A DNA stretch of 5,820 bases from Nitrososphaeraceae archaeon (GTDB lineage: Archaea > Thermoproteota > Nitrososphaeria > Nitrososphaerales > Nitrososphaeraceae), in contig JAREAJ010000051.1 in assembly GCA_029240395.1 (NCBI GenBank), forward strand, positions 1-5,820, in the 5' to 3' direction. Below the pieces are notes generated by a model. That model saw only the letters and a list, made by a program, of their open reading frames with translations, made no database searches and was not told where the DNA came from. Shown here in pieces: positions 1-5,371 of the stretch (position 1 is the first letter of the stretch; each line of letters opens with the position of its first letter). The position numbers and the translations under genes are program-made.

Positions 1-86
1 GGCTTATTTGATTCATCGCCTCTTCGAGCTTTTTCTTTTAAGTCCGCTGGAACAGTATTCCACCACTCTTCAAATTTCCTAACCAT
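1..86 (-). CDS. N-terminal fragment of an unknown protein, running off the left edge
   Basis: Read leftward from an ATG at 86-84, the frame stays open to the window edge and gives 28 residues, beginning MVRKFEEWWNTVPADLKEKA and continuing with a charged RRGDESNK stretch. The composition (amphipathic, Trp- and charge-rich, no signal peptide or membrane segment) looks like the start of a soluble cytoplasmic protein. A TATA-like element (GGCTTATTAA on this strand) is centred about 28 bases upstream of the ATG, so the transcript is probably leaderless; no Shine-Dalgarno sequence precedes the ATG. The gene diverges from the methyltransferase pair, with a 182-base shared spacer. I do not recognise the family and the fragment is too short for a function. 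The support is the sensible start, the promoter position and the coding-like composition. Confidence 0.55.
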   Translation of the reverse strand, partial: MVRKFEEWWNTVPADLKEKARRGDESNK

Positions 87-90
87 GCTA

Positions 91-103
91 CCAAGCTACT
101 TGG
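91..103. repeat. Perfect short inverted repeat CCAAG-CTA-CTTGG
   Basis: A 5-base perfect inverted repeat with a 3-base centre lies between the TATA-like box (110-119) and the ATG (86) of the leftward gene, over its expected transcription start. It could be an operator or a small 5' hairpin. It is short enough to occur by chance, so the regulatory reading is inference. Confidence 0.3.
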
Positions 104-109
104 CAAAGG

Positions 110-119
110 TTAATAAGCC
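110..119 (-). promoter_or_regulatory. TATA-like box for the leftward edge gene
   Basis: On the minus strand this reads GGCTTATTAA, preceded by the purine-rich AATCAAAA, which could act as a BRE. Its centre is about 28 bases from the ATG at 86. This is the spacing expected when an archaeal transcript starts at or next to the start codon. Confidence 0.4.
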
Positions 120-164
120 TTTTGATTTCCTTAAGGTGAATACAATTATTGAAAAAAGAGCTAC

Positions 165-180
165 AATTTTATTTTTAATC
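165..180 (+). promoter_or_regulatory. Possible AT-rich promoter element for the first methyltransferase
   Basis: An AT-rich run (TTTTATTTTTAAT) follows a purine-rich stretch, GAAAAAAGAG, that could be a BRE. Initiation about 25 bases downstream would give a leader of roughly 65 bases before the ATG at 269. That fits the presence of a Shine-Dalgarno-like sequence there. The match to an archaeal TATA box is only moderate. The rest of the 87-268 spacer shows no other clear signal. Confidence 0.25.
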
Positions 181-253
181 CCGGCGTTTGATTCGATGAT
201 GTACAGATTATGCTTGTTTGTTATCTGTTCTAAGAGAACAACTACCACATAAA

Positions 254-260
254 AAGGTGG
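254..260 (+). promoter_or_regulatory. Shine-Dalgarno sequence that decides the start of methyltransferase 1
   Basis: AAGGTGG lies 8 bases before the ATG at 269 and matches the GGAGGTGA-type archaeal ribosome binding site. The ATG begins MPFK, the same four residues that begin the downstream paralog. Together these favour ATG 269 over the in-frame TTG at 218. Confidence 0.55.
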
Positions 261-268
261 CTTTACAG

Positions 269-1102
269 ATGCCGTTTAAGATTAACGAATTACAAGAGGC
301 ATACCTAAGGTATAGAAATTTTATCTCCAATAGCAATAGACCTTTTCACGAGCGTTATATCTTTCCATTTTTTGCTGGCACTTATTTTACTTATCGCTGG
401 GTTGATATTATTAGGCTCACCAATATTGCAAAAGCCGTTTCAAGTCGACCAACTTTCGTAGATGTCGGGTGTGGATATGGTGACTTCCTCGAAAAGATCA
501 GAGAATACCTTCCAAATGCAGTAGGGGTCGAAAAGGAAGGAAATATATTTTATGCTTTTAGAAAGACGAGACCTGATTATATTCATTCGACTGCGATTGA
601 GTGGATAGAAAATAAATCCTATGATGTGGCATTCGTCGGTTGGATGGAGCCTGGAGTAGATTTTAGGAAGCATGTTGCTAGACTTGTTAATTGTATAATC
701 ACAACTTTTGATGAAGGAGGACAATGTGGCGTTTATGGAAGCTGCGAATACGAGGAGTTTGGATTTAAGAGAGTAGCTTGGTGGAGAACGCCGTCTTGGA
801 TAGACGTGAATACGGAGCTTATGAACAAATATTATTCATCGACTCTTCAATCGGATCAAAAACAATATCAGTTAACCAAGTTGCGTTCAGCTCATAATCT
901 CTGGTATATCTACGCCAGAGCATGCGTATTTAATCAGGTGGTTGCTGGTTTAAAGTCATCAGTGGCCATTGAAAAAGAGGCATCATCAAGGAGACGGTTT
1001 GATTTTGAATCAATTCTGGATGAATGCGGGTTCCACTACATGGAGGATCTGCCTTCACTATCAAATAAAGTCGACAGGCTATGGGAAGTAAAATTTGAAT
1101 GA
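269..1102 (+). CDS. Class I SAM-dependent methyltransferase, tandem copy 1
   Basis: A 277-residue protein. Motif I of the Rossmann-like methyltransferase fold is clear at residues 64-71 (VDVGCGYG). It is followed by GDFLEK and by VGVEK at 85-89, where the acidic residue normally holds the SAM ribose. The strand-4 region, where many families carry a catalytic motif, reads FVGWMEPGVD (122-131) rather than a DPPY/NPPY amino-methylase motif. The C-terminal half carries a conserved WRTPSW-DVNTE block (172-183) and a DECGF segment (251-255) shared with copy 2. There is no signal peptide or membrane helix, so it is probably cytosolic. I chose ATG 269 because the next gene also begins MPFK and AAGGTGG lies 8 bases upstream; an in-frame TTG at 218 would add 17 residues not matched in copy 2. 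The substrate is unknown. The fold is secure and the specific reaction cannot be read from the sequence. It ends with TGA, 116 bases before copy 2. Confidence 0.85.
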   Translation: MPFKINELQEAYLRYRNFISNSNRPFHERYIFPFFAGTYFTYRWVDIIRLTNIAKAVSSRPTFVDVGCGYGDFLEKIREYLPNAVGVEKEGNIFYAFRKTRPDYIHSTAIEWIENKSYDVAFVGWMEPGVDFRKHVARLVNCIITTFDEGGQCGVYGSCEYEEFGFKRVAWWRTPSWIDVNTELMNKYYSSTLQSDQKQYQLTKLRSAHNLWYIYARACVFNQVVAGLKSSVAIEKEASSRRRFDFESILDECGFHYMEDLPSLSNKVDRLWEVKFE

Positions 1103-1218
1103 AACGAAAACATGACAATTATGGATGAAAGATTGGGCTTAGTTGAAATGTCAGTTACTGATATGATAATCATTTTAAGGGTGAAAGTAATAGGTACTTT
1201 AGAAATAGAACATTTTGA

Positions 1219-2058
1219 ATGCCATTCAAAACTGAAGATATACGGAAAGCAATTACGTCTCTCAATACGTTCAGGGAGTACGCCGTTTCTCCTTACCACG
1301 AGCGTTTTAGTTTCCCCTTTCTTTGCGGAACATATTTTGCATATAGGAAGATTGATGTTCTTCGTATAGTTTCAATTGCAAAAGCCATTTCAAGTAATCC
1401 GCGGTACCTGGATGTCGGGTGCGGGTATGGTGACTTCCTCGAAAAGGTCAGAGAATACCTTCCAAACGCAGTCGGAGTCGAGAAAAACGCAGAGATTTTT
1501 TACGCTTGCAGTCAACCTAAACCCCAGTTCATTGAAATATCAGACGCTCAATGGAATATCGACCAAGGATACGATGTTATCTTTGTTGGCTGGATGGAAC
1601 CTGGCGTCGATTATAGGGACAGAGTAGCAGCCAAAAGTGATGTGATAATTACTACCCTAGACCAAGGCCTCAGTTTAAATGCTGAGTTTGATGGCCATGG
1701 ATTTCAGAGAGTCGCATCCTGGAGAACGCCCTCGTGGGATGATGTAAATACGGAGATAATGAATAGGTATTATACGAAAATATCCAACAGGATCCACCAA
1801 GATTTATTCAAATTACGAACCGCTCATAACCTATGGTATGTATACTGCAGACCTTCGAAATATAACGCTATAAGGTCTGCCCTCTTAAATTGCGCAAGGC
1901 AAGAAATTCTTAATCTTCCATATCAGCACTATGACTTTGAAGACGTCTTAGATGAGTGCGGATTTAAATTTCATGAAGAATTGGCTATTCCTAATTCTGA
2001 AATGCAGTCAAAGGCCAGGTTATGGGAAATCATATTCACTGACAGCAGCGAATTGTGA
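1219..2058 (+). CDS. Class I SAM-dependent methyltransferase, tandem copy 2
   Basis: A 279-residue paralog of the gene immediately upstream. By ungapped hand alignment 81 of the first 150 residues are identical, rising to 25 of 29 across motif I and the following helix (residues 61-89, DVGCGYGDFLEK and REYLPNAVGVEK). Motif I is at 65-71, the acidic SAM-ribose position is E88, and the unusual FVGWMEPGVD block is at 122-131. The WRTPSW-DVNTE block recurs at 168-179 and DECGF at 245-249. The start is fixed by a TGA codon directly before the ATG at 1219. No good Shine-Dalgarno lies within 15 bases; GGTGA at 1180-1184 is about 34 bases away. It may therefore be read from its own weak promoter or by coupling to copy 1. 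Keeping both copies intact suggests divided or paired function (for example a heterodimer or two substrates), but that is inference. The substrate is unknown. Confidence 0.85.
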   Translation: MPFKTEDIRKAITSLNTFREYAVSPYHERFSFPFLCGTYFAYRKIDVLRIVSIAKAISSNPRYLDVGCGYGDFLEKVREYLPNAVGVEKNAEIFYACSQPKPQFIEISDAQWNIDQGYDVIFVGWMEPGVDYRDRVAAKSDVIITTLDQGLSLNAEFDGHGFQRVASWRTPSWDDVNTEIMNRYYTKISNRIHQDLFKLRTAHNLWYVYCRPSKYNAIRSALLNCARQEILNLPYQHYDFEDVLDECGFKFHEELAIPNSEMQSKARLWEIIFTDSSEL

Positions 2059-2090
2059 TTGACCAGGTAATAAATGATTAAGTTGATAAT

Positions 2091-2109
2091 GAAAAGACTT
2101 AAAATATTT
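2091..2109 (+). promoter_or_regulatory. BRE/TATA element for the beta-CASP ribonuclease gene
   Basis: AAAAGACTTAAAATATTTA combines a purine-rich BRE-like stretch with an AT-rich TATA-like core centred near 2102. That is about 30 bases from the ATG at 2132. No Shine-Dalgarno precedes the ATG. This fits a leaderless or nearly leaderless transcript. Confidence 0.5.
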
Positions 2110-2131
2110 ACCAATACATAAATTTCTGAGC

Positions 2132-3394
2132 ATGAAAGTAACTGTTCTGGGTGCGGCGAGAGAGGTCGGCCGATCGGCATTCCTGGTAAACGCAGATCAT
2201 ACTAATATTCTAATGGATTATGGAGTTCTCCTGAAAAGAGAGCCCATTTTTCCTATGCATGTTAAACCAAAGGATGTTGATGCTGTTGTAATAAGTCACG
2301 CTCATTTGGATCATTCAGGATTTGTTCCTTCACTCTTCCTATCACAATCTACGGAAGTGCAAGTTCTGGGTACATTTCCAACTTTTGAGCTGTCGCAGTT
2401 ACTCATTGAGGATATGATCAAGATTTCTGGCTTTTATTTACCATTTGAATATCTTGATCTTGTTACAATGTTGAACCATTCTAGGAAATTGGAGTACAGA
2501 GATACGTATAAAATGAATGACGTAAGGGTAACATTACATGAGTCTGGCCATATCTTAGGGGGTGCAACGGTGATTGTTGAACACGACAAAAAGCGACTAT
2601 TCTATACAGGGGACATAAATACAAGAGGTTCGAAGCTCCTAAGGCCAGCAGATTTGAATTTTGAAGATATAGATTTGATGATTATTGAGAGTACTTATTC
2701 ACAAACAGAACAAACTCCTCGCGAGCAGTCTGAGACTGATCTATTGGAATATGCGTATGAAGTGATAGAGCGTAAAGGAACGCTATTTATTCCGGCCTTC
2801 TCCGTAGAAAGGGCACAGGAAATAGCTTGTGTTCTGAAAACTTATAACTTTCCTCACAAAATAGTCATGGATGGGATGGCCCTTAAGGCAAATGAGATTA
2901 TGATGAAACATCCAACATTTCTAAGGGATCCTGAAATTTTTAAGAAAGCAATAACAGAGGCAGAATGGGTTAGTGGCTGGAGTAGGAGAAAAAGGATCGT
3001 AAAAGAGCCGTGTGTAATAATCTCACCCGCAGGAATGCTGGTAGGAGGTACTGCAGTGTTTTACCTTCAGGAAATTGCAAAAGATAGTCGTAACGGTATT
3101 GCGATAGTATCATATCAGGGCGAGGGGACACCGGGTAAGATGCTTCTCGAAAAAAGGGTTACGATATTTGACGGCAGGGAGAGAAAATGCCTAGCAGATG
3201 TAAAGCGTTTTGAGTTTTCAGGACATAACAGTCGAAGTGAGTTGTTCGAGATACTTGATCGGGTAAAAGGCAACCCCAAAGTTCTAACAGTCCATGGCGA
3301 TGGGCCTTCCTGTACCAAATTTGCAGAAGAAATCAGTGAGAAATATGGATACGAGGCAAAGGCACCTAATGCGGGGGAACTTATAGAGTTTTAA
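2132..3394 (+). CDS. Beta-CASP metallo-beta-lactamase ribonuclease (aCPSF2-like, KH-less)
   Basis: A 420-residue zinc-dependent ribonuclease of the CPSF73 / beta-CASP family, which acts on RNA in processing, turnover or 3'-end maturation. All expected motifs are visible: HAHLDH at 56-61 (motif 2), H140 in SGHILGG (motif 3), D161 in TGDIN (motif 4), E186 in ESTY (motif A), H365 in FSGHNSR (motif B) and H388 in VHGDG (motif C). The beta-CASP domain sits between about 190 and 365 and the metallo-beta-lactamase domain closes at the C terminus. The protein begins directly at the first beta strand (MKVTVLGAAREVGRS), so it has no N-terminal KH domains. That separates it from the roughly 630-residue transcription-termination factor FttA/aCPSF1 and places it with aCPSF2. 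Characterised archaeal members have endonuclease and/or 5'-3' exonuclease activity; which applies here cannot be told from sequence. It has its own promoter and is followed by a small zinc-ribbon frame. Confidence 0.93.
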   Translation: MKVTVLGAAREVGRSAFLVNADHTNILMDYGVLLKREPIFPMHVKPKDVDAVVISHAHLDHSGFVPSLFLSQSTEVQVLGTFPTFELSQLLIEDMIKISGFYLPFEYLDLVTMLNHSRKLEYRDTYKMNDVRVTLHESGHILGGATVIVEHDKKRLFYTGDINTRGSKLLRPADLNFEDIDLMIIESTYSQTEQTPREQSETDLLEYAYEVIERKGTLFIPAFSVERAQEIACVLKTYNFPHKIVMDGMALKANEIMMKHPTFLRDPEIFKKAITEAEWVSGWSRRKRIVKEPCVIISPAGMLVGGTAVFYLQEIAKDSRNGIAIVSYQGEGTPGKMLLEKRVTIFDGRERKCLADVKRFEFSGHNSRSELFEILDRVKGNPKVLTVHGDGPSCTKFAEEISEKYGYEAKAPNAGELIEF

Positions 3395-3398
3395 TGAG

Positions 3399-3408
3399 TT
3401 ATACATAT
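3399..3408 (+). promoter_or_regulatory. Possible TATA-like box ahead of the interrupted zinc-ribbon gene
   Basis: TTATACATAT starts just after the ribonuclease stop codon. Its centre is about 30 bases from an ATG at 3434 that is in frame with the zinc-ribbon coding region, apart from one TAG at 3479-3481. The position suits a leaderless start at 3434, but the box is weak and unproven. Confidence 0.25.
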
Positions 3409-3481
3409 GCTTGCTACTGTCTCGTGGCGAAATATGATTATGGAAGAAATAGAATGCATAAATTACACAAGTTCTTCATAG

Positions 3482-3697
3482 TTTCTGTATCTGATAACCA
3501 AGAATACCGATCCATATAAGATAAAAAAATGTGTCTCTTGTAAAAAAGATATTAGTTTGGGCGAAAAATATTTCGCGTACCCCTTGTCTCTGCAGCAAAT
3601 TTGCTTAGCTTGTGCGAGAAAGGAAATCCCAAAAATAATTCAGGATTTGCTACACGACCTAAAAAAAGTAAAACAGGAGGCTCCGAATCTACCATAG
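3482..3697 (+). pseudogene. Small CxxC/CxxC zinc-ribbon protein, 5' end broken or unusually started
   Basis: An open frame of 71 residues encodes a convincing small zinc-binding protein. KKCVSCKK and QICLACARKE supply two CxxC knuckles separated by 20 residues. After them comes a charged helix rich in Lys and Glu/Asp (about residues 47-66), suited to nucleic-acid or protein contact. No ATG, GTG or TTG precedes the first cysteine pair in this frame. Upstream, the same frame has ATGs at 3407, 3434 and 3440 but meets TAG at 3479-3481. Alternatively, an ATG at 3454 in another frame reads MHKLHKFFIVSVSDNQEY, and removing one C in the ACC at 3506-3508 would join it to DPYKIKKCVSC. So this is a nonsense or frameshift pseudogene, a sequence error, or a gene starting at a near-cognate CTG (3485 or 3491). 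It ends 43 bases before the DNA glycosylase and may share its transcription. The cysteine pattern is certain; the functional state is not. Confidence 0.55.
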
Positions 3698-3706
3698 TGT
3701 CTTGGA

Positions 3707-3720
3707 GCTAATTTAAGTAA
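3707..3720 (+). promoter_or_regulatory. TATA-like element for the DNA glycosylase gene
   Basis: GCTAATTTAAGTAA is centred about 27 bases upstream of the TTG start at 3741. No Shine-Dalgarno lies in between. This suggests a leaderless transcript starting at or near a TTG codon. The element is moderate in quality. Confidence 0.35.
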
Positions 3721-3740
3721 ATGAGAGTTGACAGTTAGTT

Positions 3741-4703
3741 TTGTCAGAACACACCTCATACGCCCGCCCATACGAATATCCCTTTTTCGACCCCGTAATT
3801 AGTATCAATAGCGGTCAGACGTTTTTGTGGGAGAAGCGTGATAATTCATGGTACGGAATATATGGAGATCATGTCCTAAAGCTATTCATTTCCGGTTCCC
3901 AGATTCCGTCTGGAGGAAGTAAATCTAACAAAGTTACTAACAATCTCGAAATGCACTTCTCCTCTTATCCTCAGTTCCAGTCTTGGGAGCGACATGTTTT
4001 CCGGCTTAACGATAATTTGAGCGATATTTTCTCTAGTTTTGACAATGATGTGCTTGTATCCGAATCAATAAATAAATATCCGGGACTGCGTCTTATGCGC
4101 CAAGAACCTTTTCAATGTATGGTTTCCTTTGCTTGTGCAAGTAATACTAATATCCCCATGATTCGCAGGATGCTGAAGAATCTTTGTCAAAATTTTGGGA
4201 ATAGGGTAATTGTCGATGGAAATGAGTTCTTTACTTTTCCGTCAGTTGAACGGTTAAACACAGCTTCCCAGCATGAGCTACTTCGGTGCGGGCTGGGATA
4301 TAGAACTAAAGCCGTTAAAGCTATCGCCGAAAGCGTTGTCAATGGAAGCCTAGATGCACGTCATCTGTTGAGACTCGATTATGAGGAAGCTAAAGATGAG
4401 CTTCTGAAAGTCTATGGAATTGGTTACAAAATTGCTGATTGTATACTACTATTTTCTCTGGAGAAACTCAACTCCTTTCCTATAGATGTTTGGATGGCCA
4501 GAGTGTTATATCAGAACTACGGATGGTTATTTAACAATAACCAAAGTTCTCGGGTACACAACGGAAAAACACTCCAAAAAATAACAGCCCTTGAATATAG
4601 AACTGTTTCAAAGAGCGCAAGAGAATACTTTGGTAAATACTCTGGATACGCTCAGCAGTACCTCTATTACAATATACGTCAGATCGCAGGAAGAAAGTGG
4701 TAA
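3741..4703 (+). CDS. ogg: 8-oxoguanine DNA glycosylase/AP lyase, OGG1 family
   Basis: A 320-residue base-excision repair enzyme that removes 8-oxoguanine and can nick the resulting abasic site. The OGG N-terminal domain begins near residue 15, with SGQTFLWEK matching the GQSFRW region of human OGG1. The helix-hairpin-helix GPD core follows: QEPFQCMVSFACASN (121-135), GLGYR (184-188), then VYGIGYKIADC (224-234) with catalytic Lys K230 (human K249) and C234 (human C253). D249 in FPIDVWM matches human D268. Near the C terminus GYAQQYLYY (302-310) aligns with human GWAQ and its 8-oxoG-stacking residue, here Tyr instead of Phe. R188 matches human R204, but M140 replaces human R154, which reads the opposite cytosine. 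The start is TTG 3741: a TGA in frame at 3729 bars any earlier start, and the next Met (71) would remove the start of the N domain. Archaeal OGG1-type enzymes are known and differ from AGOG. Confidence 0.93.
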   Translation: MSEHTSYARPYEYPFFDPVISINSGQTFLWEKRDNSWYGIYGDHVLKLFISGSQIPSGGSKSNKVTNNLEMHFSSYPQFQSWERHVFRLNDNLSDIFSSFDNDVLVSESINKYPGLRLMRQEPFQCMVSFACASNTNIPMIRRMLKNLCQNFGNRVIVDGNEFFTFPSVERLNTASQHELLRCGLGYRTKAVKAIAESVVNGSLDARHLLRLDYEEAKDELLKVYGIGYKIADCILLFSLEKLNSFPIDVWMARVLYQNYGWLFNNNQSSRVHNGKTLQKITALEYRTVSKSAREYFGKYSGYAQQYLYYNIRQIAGRKW

Positions 4704-4709
4704 GGAAGG

Positions 4710-4734
4710 TTTGTCTTTGTAATTTTTGCTATTT
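4710..4734 (+). terminator. T-rich terminator tract after the DNA glycosylase
   Basis: TTTGTCTTTGTAATTTTTGC starts six bases after the TAA stop and continues into CTATTTC. Archaeal RNA polymerase stops at such oligo-T tracts without a hairpin. A related tract in the opposite orientation serves the convergent membrane-protein gene. Confidence 0.4.
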
Positions 4735-4802
4735 CCCCTCCTGTTGTAAGAATTTGAACTAAATATAATACTTGATAAATGGTTCCTAATTTATTATGTC
4801 GG

Positions 4803-4819
4803 GCAAAAAGTAAGACAAA
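4803..4819 (-). terminator. T-rich terminator tract after the membrane-protein gene
   Basis: On the minus strand this reads TTTGTCTTACTTTTTGC, starting three bases after the TAA stop. It closely mirrors the plus-strand tract at 4710-4729, differing mainly by a three-base gap. The about 73 bases between the two tracts are AT-rich and show no coding frame of note. Confidence 0.4.
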
Positions 4820-4822
4820 GAA

Positions 4823-5251
4823 TTAAGATTGTGTTTGGTTTCTGTGGGCTCTTTTATCCCGAAAAGCCTTCCACGCGCCAAGTGCAATCAGCAATATTCC
4901 AAGTGCAGCAGTAAAGCCAACGGTCCGCTGCATTCCCCCTGTATCTGCAGATGGGCCTGCTTGCATCATAGTCACGACAATACCTACAATTATCAATCCG
5001 CCATTAACAATAAGCAATATTGATACTGCTTTCGAAGTCACCTTTCTAGCAATTATGAATGCTACTATCGACATTATCACAGGGATTGCTCCAAATACGA
5101 TTCCTCGAACTTGCTCTCCGAACGGCAAAAAGCCTATTCCCCTTACCCCCTCTTCAGAGGAAACGGATGCGATCAGCACGTCGGCTCCGTAAATTATGAG
5201 GAGGATCAATGAGGCAATCAATAAAGCGATAGAGATTGAAACTTTATTCAT
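4823..5251 (-). CDS. Small four-helix integral membrane protein of unknown function
   Basis: A 142-residue protein with four hydrophobic segments at about 6-28, 50-69, 75-96 and 108-130, and a short basic, polar C-terminal tail (RDKRAHRNQTQS). The first segment could be a signal anchor. The loop after it contains EEGVRGIG and then GEQVRGIVFG, a small internal VRGI repeat whose Pro/Gly-rich linker (FLPFG) looks conserved rather than random. I recall similar small membrane proteins in Nitrososphaerota, but I cannot name a function and no catalytic or metal-binding residues stand out. ATG 5251 is supported by AGAAGGA about 9 bases upstream (plus-strand 5261-5267) and a strong TATA box further up. 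The gene is convergent with the DNA glycosylase. It lies downstream of the glycosyltransferase on the same strand, but has its own promoter, so it is probably a separate unit. Confidence 0.8.
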   Translation of the reverse strand: MNKVSISIALLIASLILLIIYGADVLIASVSSEEGVRGIGFLPFGEQVRGIVFGAIPVIMSIVAFIIARKVTSKAVSILLIVNGGLIIVGIVVTMMQAGPSADTGGMQRTVGFTAALGILLIALGAWKAFRDKRAHRNQTQS

Positions 5252-5280
5252 GGCTAAGGTTCCTTCTCAATGGAGTTCAC

Positions 5281-5300
5281 TATTATATAATATATACCCC
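5281..5300 (-). promoter_or_regulatory. Strong TATA box for the membrane-protein gene
   Basis: On the minus strand the sequence reads GGGGTATATATTATATAATA, the best TATA element in the window. Initiation about 25 bases downstream would give a short leader carrying the AGAAGGA ribosome binding site ahead of the ATG at 5251. Confidence 0.6.
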
Positions 5301-5371
5301 AAAGAAAGGCACAATTAGATTGCAATGACATGATTAAGTAACTAGTAGACTAAGCATCAGTATTCTTGCTT

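Noticed and set aside
218..268. In-frame TTG start adding 17 residues to methyltransferase copy 1
   Set aside because: The extension has no counterpart in copy 2, and AAGGTGG is placed for the ATG at 269.
440..724. 94-residue minus-strand reading frame inside methyltransferase copy 1
   Set aside because: It lies wholly antisense to a well-supported gene, and no start signal or domain is visible.
1112..1369. 85-residue plus-strand reading frame spanning the spacer between the methyltransferases
   Set aside because: It overlaps the 5' end of methyltransferase copy 2 in another frame, shows no motif, and copy 2's MPFK start is supported by its paralog.
3479..3481. Pyrrolysine insertion at the in-frame TAG of the zinc-ribbon gene
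   Set aside because: Nothing in the window indicates a pyl system, TAG is also used as the stop of this frame (3695-3697) and of the glycosyltransferase (5372-5374), and the likely lineage is not known to use pyrrolysine. A nonsense change, frameshift or error is simpler.
4829..5023. 64-residue plus-strand frame with several cysteines
   Set aside because: It is antisense to the membrane-protein gene, and its cysteines arise from the complement of Ala/Gly-rich membrane codons rather than from a spaced metal-binding motif.
5352..5371. Hairpin AAGCA...TGCTT just after the glycosyltransferase stop as a terminator
   Set aside because: The stem is only 5 bases with a 10-base loop, and no T-run follows in the direction of transcription.
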